Shown: positions 6,743 through 9,597 of the stretch, one piece after another
Position numbering within the stretch: the first letter of the stretch is position 1
Layout: every line of letters starts with the position of its first letter
Assembly: GCA_002319925.1 (NCBI GenBank)
Contig: DCFP01000191.1
Coordinates: 23,554 to 33,150 of the forward strand
Direction of reading: 5' to 3'
Length of the DNA: 9,597 nt
DNA from: Holophagaceae bacterium UBA1801
GTDB lineage: Bacteria; Acidobacteriota; Holophagae; Holophagales; Holophagaceae
Program-made: the position numbers and the translations under genes
Notes under the pieces: generated by a model
What the model was told of the DNA's origin: nothing
Databases searched by the model: none
Seen by the model: the letters and a program-made list of their open reading frames with translations, nothing else

Positions 6743-6749
6743 AAGGAGG
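6743..6749 (+). promoter_or_regulatory. Strong ribosome binding site of the first MIP gene
   Basis: AAGGAGG is the full anti-16S complement and sits 8 nt before the ATG at 6758. It is the strongest Shine-Dalgarno of the window, which suggests high translation of the channel. Confidence 0.8.
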
Positions 6750-6757
6750 ACCTCTTC

Positions 6758-7540
6758 ATGAGAACCAGGGAATTCATTGCAGTGGTGTTGGCGACCTTCG
6801 TGCTGATCCTGTTGGGGGACGGCGTAGTGGCCAGCGTTGTGCTGGGACCGCGAGGTGCGGCTGGGAACTACAACTGGAATACGATTGCCTTCGGATGGGC
6901 CTTCGCCGTGGCTTCCGCAGGGCTCATCGTCGGAGCGGACAACAATCCTGCCATCACCCTTGCCAATGCCGTGCGAGGCGCCGTGCCATGGCGGAAGGTC
7001 GTGCCTACCTTCATCGGGACCTTTCTTGGGGGTTTCCTCGGAGCGCTGGCCGTCTTCCTGGTCTACCGCGATGGGCTGGTGTCCGCGGGGATGCCCAATA
7101 TCTGGACCAGCGGAGCGGGGGCCATCTACGACAGTGGCCATGCGGCAGCCGGAGCTTACAGCCTTCTCACGGCCAGCATCGCCGAGTTCTTCGGAACCCT
7201 GGTGCTGATGTGGGCTGTGCTGGCGGTCTCGGACCGGAAGAACGCGGTCCTGGCCAAGGGTGGCCCCTTCGTGGTGGGTGGTGTGATCCTGGCGATTGGC
7301 CTCTGCCTCGGCGGGCCCAGCGGGTATTCCCTCAATCCGGCCCGTGACCTGGCTCCGCGCATGTTCGGCTTCCTGGCGGGATCCAAGGGCCTCTTCGATG
7401 GCTGGTACTGGCTCGTTCCACCTGTGCTCGTGCCATGCGTAGCCTGCATCGCAGCAGTGTTCACCTACGACGCTTTCCTCAATTCGGAAAAATCACCCGC
7501 CGAGGACCGGGTCGTGGAGGCGGGCTTGCAGCGCTCATAG
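6758..7540 (+). CDS. MIP-family channel (aquaglyceroporin type), first of a tandem pair
   Basis: This 260-residue inner-membrane protein has the six-helix, two-half-helix layout of the major intrinsic protein family, a passive channel for water or small uncharged solutes. The first NPA is at 63-65, in an odd context (GADNNPAIT instead of SGAHLNPAVT). The second is NPARD at 193-197. The Asp after Arg is the mark of glycerol facilitators. By comparison with E. coli GlpF, the selectivity filter would be Gly181, Tyr190 and Arg196. The helix-2 position is Ile43 or Phe45, because the segment before the first NPA seems shortened by two residues. The loop-B His found in most members is replaced by Asp61. 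The C-terminal tail (242-260) is hydrophilic. Solute is not known; no glycerol kinase is nearby. Confidence 0.93.
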   Translation: MRTREFIAVVLATFVLILLGDGVVASVVLGPRGAAGNYNWNTIAFGWAFAVASAGLIVGADNNPAITLANAVRGAVPWRKVVPTFIGTFLGGFLGALAVFLVYRDGLVSAGMPNIWTSGAGAIYDSGHAAAGAYSLLTASIAEFFGTLVLMWAVLAVSDRKNAVLAKGGPFVVGGVILAIGLCLGGPSGYSLNPARDLAPRMFGFLAGSKGLFDGWYWLVPPVLVPCVACIAAVFTYDAFLNSEKSPAEDRVVEAGLQRS

Positions 7541-7686
7541 AATTGGCGACTCCCCGGGGAAGCGCGCCCCGGGGTGCACGGGCGCACTTGGTCTCATGCG
7601 GGTACCCGGAGCAAGTGCGTGGCGCGCCCGCGCAAGGCCGACGACCGACTCTCCTGGTTGACGGCCATCCGGGCACGGGATGCGTC

Positions 7687-7726
7687 AGCAAGTCCGGCGG
7701 GCTCGCCCTGGCCCGCCGGACTTGCT
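7687..7726 (+). terminator. Perfect 16-bp stem hairpin (terminator-like, no U-tract)
   Basis: AGCAAGTCCGGCGGGC (7687-7702) pairs exactly with GCCCGCCGGACTTGCT (7711-7726) around an 8-nt loop TCGCCCTG. TCCATGCTC follows, so there is no run of U. It lies 78 nt before the second MIP start. The structure is certain at the sequence level; calling it a terminator is inference. Confidence 0.55.
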
Positions 7727-7790
7727 TCCATGCTCACTGGGCTAGGCCAGGGAACCGCGATAGTCTGTCCGTACGAAGCGCTAGGAACAT

Positions 7791-7795
7791 GGAGG
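7791..7795 (+). promoter_or_regulatory. Ribosome binding site deciding the second MIP start
   Basis: GGAGG ends 9 nt before the ATG at 7805. An upstream in-frame ATG at 7574 would add 77 residues of low-quality sequence running through the hairpins, so the start at 7805, giving the family-like N-terminus MFFLSELMGT, is preferred. Confidence 0.75.
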
Positions 7796-7804
7796 TTCAA
7801 AGGC

Positions 7805-8530
7805 ATGTTTTTCCTCTCAGAATTGATGGGGACCATGACCCTCATCGCCCTTGGAAACGGCGTGGTCGCCAACGTACTGCTGGAGAAATCGAAGGGGCAG
7901 AATTCGGGCTGGATCGTCATCACCGCGGGTTGGGGTGTGGCCGTAATGTGCGGGATTTTCGTGTCCTTCGGCCTCGGCGGGCCGGGCTGGCTCAACCCGG
8001 CCGTGGCCGTCACGGCACTATTCAAACCCGATGCCAATGTGGGAGCTGTTCTCGCAGGAATGGCCGGTGAATTGGTTGGGGCTTTCCTTGGCGCCGTCAT
8101 CGTCTATCTGGCTTATCTGCCTCACTGGGAAGAGACCCAGGATCCGGAGTTGAAGCTGGCTGTTTTCGCCACGGGGCCATCCATTCGGAAGCCCTGGGCC
8201 AATTGCCTTTCCGAGGTGATCGCCACCTTCATTCTCCTGCTCGTCATTGCCGCCTTGGGCTCCGTTCACTTCACCGATGGCCTGGTTCCCGTGGTCATTG
8301 GCGCATTGATTTGGGGAATCGGCCTGTCTCTGGGAGGACCCACAGCCTATGCCTTGAATCCAGCCAGGGACTTGGGACCTAGGATTGCCCATGCCATCCT
8401 GCCTCTACCGGGCAAAGGGCCCAGTGACTGGGGCTATGCGTGGGTTCCGATCGCTGGACCGATGATCGGCGGGGTGGCCGGGTGGAGCTTTTGGAGACTG
8501 ATTTCAGCAATGGCATCCAGTCTGAAATAG
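7805..8530 (+). CDS. MIP-family channel (glycerol-facilitator type), second of a tandem pair
   Basis: This 241-residue MIP channel has six membrane helices and both half-helix motifs: NPA at 64-66 and NPARD at 185-189. It begins with the family pattern SELMGT...ALGNGVVANVLL, and GWIVITAGWGVAV (35-47) is close to GlpF proteins of Gram-positive type. Mapping on E. coli GlpF gives Trp43, Gly173, Tyr182 and Arg188 in the selectivity filter. This is an aquaglyceroporin-type pore suited to glycerol-sized solutes (some relatives carry lactic acid or dihydroxyacetone). The loop before the first NPA reads GGPGWLNPA, so the usual His is Trp62. Length is close to the GlpF norm with short termini. It follows the first MIP gene on the same strand after 264 structured bp, so the pair may share a transcript or be separately controlled. 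No kinase or dehydrogenase nearby indicates the solute. Confidence 0.94.
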   Translation: MFFLSELMGTMTLIALGNGVVANVLLEKSKGQNSGWIVITAGWGVAVMCGIFVSFGLGGPGWLNPAVAVTALFKPDANVGAVLAGMAGELVGAFLGAVIVYLAYLPHWEETQDPELKLAVFATGPSIRKPWANCLSEVIATFILLLVIAALGSVHFTDGLVPVVIGALIWGIGLSLGGPTAYALNPARDLGPRIAHAILPLPGKGPSDWGYAWVPIAGPMIGGVAGWSFWRLISAMASSLK

Positions 8531-8810
8531 CGGCGGGATCTGAAACCGGCCATCGTGTCTACCTCCGATGGGGAAATTCCATGCCGGGGGGATGCCATGG
8601 GTCTGTCCGGATGAAATAGAGAATTCGATCCGCTCCTGCAGACTCGCGAAGAGTGCGCACGCTTGGCCGGATCCGCCTCGGATGAGCTGGATTCAGCCAA
8701 AGGCATCCTAGCCTTGTGAAGTGGGGACTGAACCTTCAAAATAGACGCTGGGCCAGGAATGCCGGATTTTTGCCCATGGCTCTGTCTGATTGTCTGAACA
8801 GGAACCGAAC
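8531..8810. other. 280-bp gap between the second MIP gene and pepN
   Basis: I find no convincing gene, RNA or strong terminator here. Only short, weak inverted repeats are visible (for example CCATCG at 8550-8555 with CGATGG at 8566-8571, and ATCCG/CGGAT near 8679-8691). A poor promoter for pepN can be drawn at 8714-8742 (TTGTGA, 17 bp, CAAAAT, each 4 of 6). Confidence 0.4.
8800..8803 (+). promoter_or_regulatory. Ribosome binding site of pepN
   Basis: AGGA ends 7 nt before the ATG at 8811 and supports that start. Confidence 0.6.
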
Positions 8811-9597
8811 ATGACGTCACATCCGATCTATCTCCACGATTACGCGGTCCCCGCCTACCTCGTGGAAACCATCGATCTCGACATTGATATCCGTGAGGGG
8901 TTCACCCGTGTGACCGCGGTTTGCCGAATGAAACGCAATCCGACGGGTTGCGGAGGACCTTTGATCCTGGATGGAGAGGATCTGGCGCTCGAGTCGGTGA
9001 GCCTCGACGATCGCGCGTTGTCCGAGTCCGAATATCGGCTGGCTGGAGAGAAGCTGATTCTCGAATCCGTGCCGGAGGCTTTCGTTCTGAGAACGGTGGT
9101 CCGGATCAGGCCGGATGAAAATACGCAGCTCTCGGGGCTCTACCGCTCCAAGGACGGCTACTTCACCCAGTGCGAAGCGCAGGGCTTTCGCCGCATCACC
9201 TTCTATATCGATCGTCCCGACGTCATGGCGCGCTTCACCTGCACCATCGAAACCGATCGCGAACGCTTTCCGCAACTTCTCTCCAACGGCAACCTCGTCG
9301 CCAGCGGTGAAGCAGATAACCACCGCCACTGGGCGCGCTGGGAAGACCCCTTCGCCAAGCCCTGCTACCTGTTCGCGCTGGTCGCGGCAAAGCTCGATGT
9401 GCTGGAAGACAGCTTTGTCACTCAATCCGGGCGCAAGGTGCAACTTGCCGTGTATGTAGAACCGGGCAAGCTCGACCAGTGCGACCACGCCATGGCCGCA
9501 CTAAAGAAAAGCATGGCGTGGGACGAGCGGCGCTTCGGGCTCGAGATGGACCTCGACCAGTACATGATCGTCGCCGTCGGCGACTTCAACATGGGCG
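8811..9597 (+). CDS. pepN: M1-family aminopeptidase N (PepN type), N-terminal part (runs off right edge)
   Basis: The 262 visible codons are the N-terminal beta-sandwich and start of the catalytic domain of a cytosolic zinc aminopeptidase that removes N-terminal residues from peptides. PepN-type marks are the opening HDYAVPAYLVETIDLDIDI (9-27), LSGLYRSKDGYFTQCEAQGFRRIT (107-130), and FYIDRPDVMARFTCTIETD (131-149). Then come LLSNGNLVASGE (156-167), WEDPFAKPCYLFALVA (177-192), the DVLEDSF strand (196-202), and YVEPGKLDQCDHAM (215-228). Glu122 in TQCEAQGFR corresponds to the substrate N-terminus-binding Glu of E. coli PepN (Glu121). The frame is cut at FNMG, just before the GAMEN motif is expected. 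The HEXXH zinc site is off the window. No stop interrupts the frame. The PepN call is very secure; completeness cannot be judged. Confidence 0.95.
   Translation, partial: MTSHPIYLHDYAVPAYLVETIDLDIDIREGFTRVTAVCRMKRNPTGCGGPLILDGEDLALESVSLDDRALSESEYRLAGEKLILESVPEAFVLRTVVRIRPDENTQLSGLYRSKDGYFTQCEAQGFRRITFYIDRPDVMARFTCTIETDRERFPQLLSNGNLVASGEADNHRHWARWEDPFAKPCYLFALVAAKLDVLEDSFVTQSGRKVQLAVYVEPGKLDQCDHAMAALKKSMAWDERRFGLEMDLDQYMIVAVGDFNMG

Larger units (their letters stand above)
6525..6757. promoter_or_regulatory. AT-rich divergent regulatory region (RHH-like gene / MIP channel)
   Basis: These 233 bp are the most AT-rich stretch of the window, mainly 6600-6725. They contain the CGTAATAC direct repeat, a good plus-strand sigma70 promoter and a strong Shine-Dalgarno, each listed separately. 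A weak minus-strand promoter for the RHH-like gene can be drawn at 6626-6599 (TTGATT, 16 bp, AATAAA), placing the repeat just upstream of both promoters. Confidence 0.6.
7541..7804 (+). other. Structured intergenic region between the two MIP genes
   Basis: These 264 bp hold no convincing gene but four stem-loops in a row. They are: CCCCGGGG at 7552-7559 and 7567-7574; CGCACTTG/CAAGTGCG at 7583-7590/7612-7619, enclosing the palindrome CGGGTACCCG (7599-7608); TGACG-GC-CATCC/GGATGCGTCA at 7659-7687; and the 16-bp hairpin listed separately. None has a U-tract. The region could terminate the first gene, stabilise transcript ends, or be a structured leader of the second. No known riboswitch class is recognised, and I see no convincing promoter for the second gene. 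Confidence 0.6.

Noticed and set aside
8531..8810. Decayed gene or small ORF in the gap before pepN
   Set aside because: No frame gives a recognisable protein and no start with a Shine-Dalgarno and coding-like sequence was found.
8811..9597. Chimeric pepN (less conserved first third, highly conserved later part)
   Set aside because: The N-terminal sandwich of PepN is normally less conserved than the region near the active site, and the frame is continuous with no abrupt composition change that I can see.

Overview
The window is a GC-rich bacterial chromosomal segment with tightly packed genes, ATGA start/stop overlaps, recognisable Shine-Dalgarno sites and sigma70-type promoters. Gene content (a MoxR/RDD/SpoIIM/DUF4129/DUF4350 membrane cluster, a PepN-type M1 aminopeptidase, MIP channels) fits a Gram-negative such as Acidobacteriota (Holophagae-like) or a GC-rich proteobacterium. 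That placement is a guess from gene content, not a phylogenetic result. I see no rRNA, tRNA, CRISPR array, insertion sequence or phage gene.

Region 1 (1-4579, minus strand) is one operon read right to left: RDD membrane protein, SpoIIM/DUF95 membrane protein, DUF4129 membrane protein, DUF4350 membrane protein, and the first 87 codons of a MoxR AAA+ ATPase that runs off the left edge. Every junction overlaps by 4 or 8 bases, so translation is probably coupled. The set resembles the widespread MoxR-associated clusters, in which a cytosolic AAA+ chaperone is thought to act on a membrane or extracytoplasmic complex. The exact role is unknown.

Region 2 (4580-6010, plus strand) starts with a divergent promoter region, then a carbamate kinase gene (arcC) without the usual arginine deiminase partners. 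A perfect 15-bp stem hairpin follows, then a small YciI-family protein.

Region 3 (6024-8530) begins with a minus-strand gene for a 166-residue ribbon-helix-helix-like protein whose N-terminal 90 residues look like two copies of the same fold in tandem. It is divergent from a pair of plus-strand MIP (aquaporin/glycerol facilitator) genes. The AT-rich intergenic region holds a direct repeat of CGTAATAC with an 11-bp period just upstream of a good sigma70 promoter. This suggests a regulator/channel pair. The two channels are separated by 264 bp containing four consecutive stem-loops, one with a perfect 16-bp stem.

Region 4 (8531-9597) has a 280-bp gap without a clear feature and the N-terminal 262 codons of a PepN-type aminopeptidase, cut by the right edge just before the GAMEN motif is expected.
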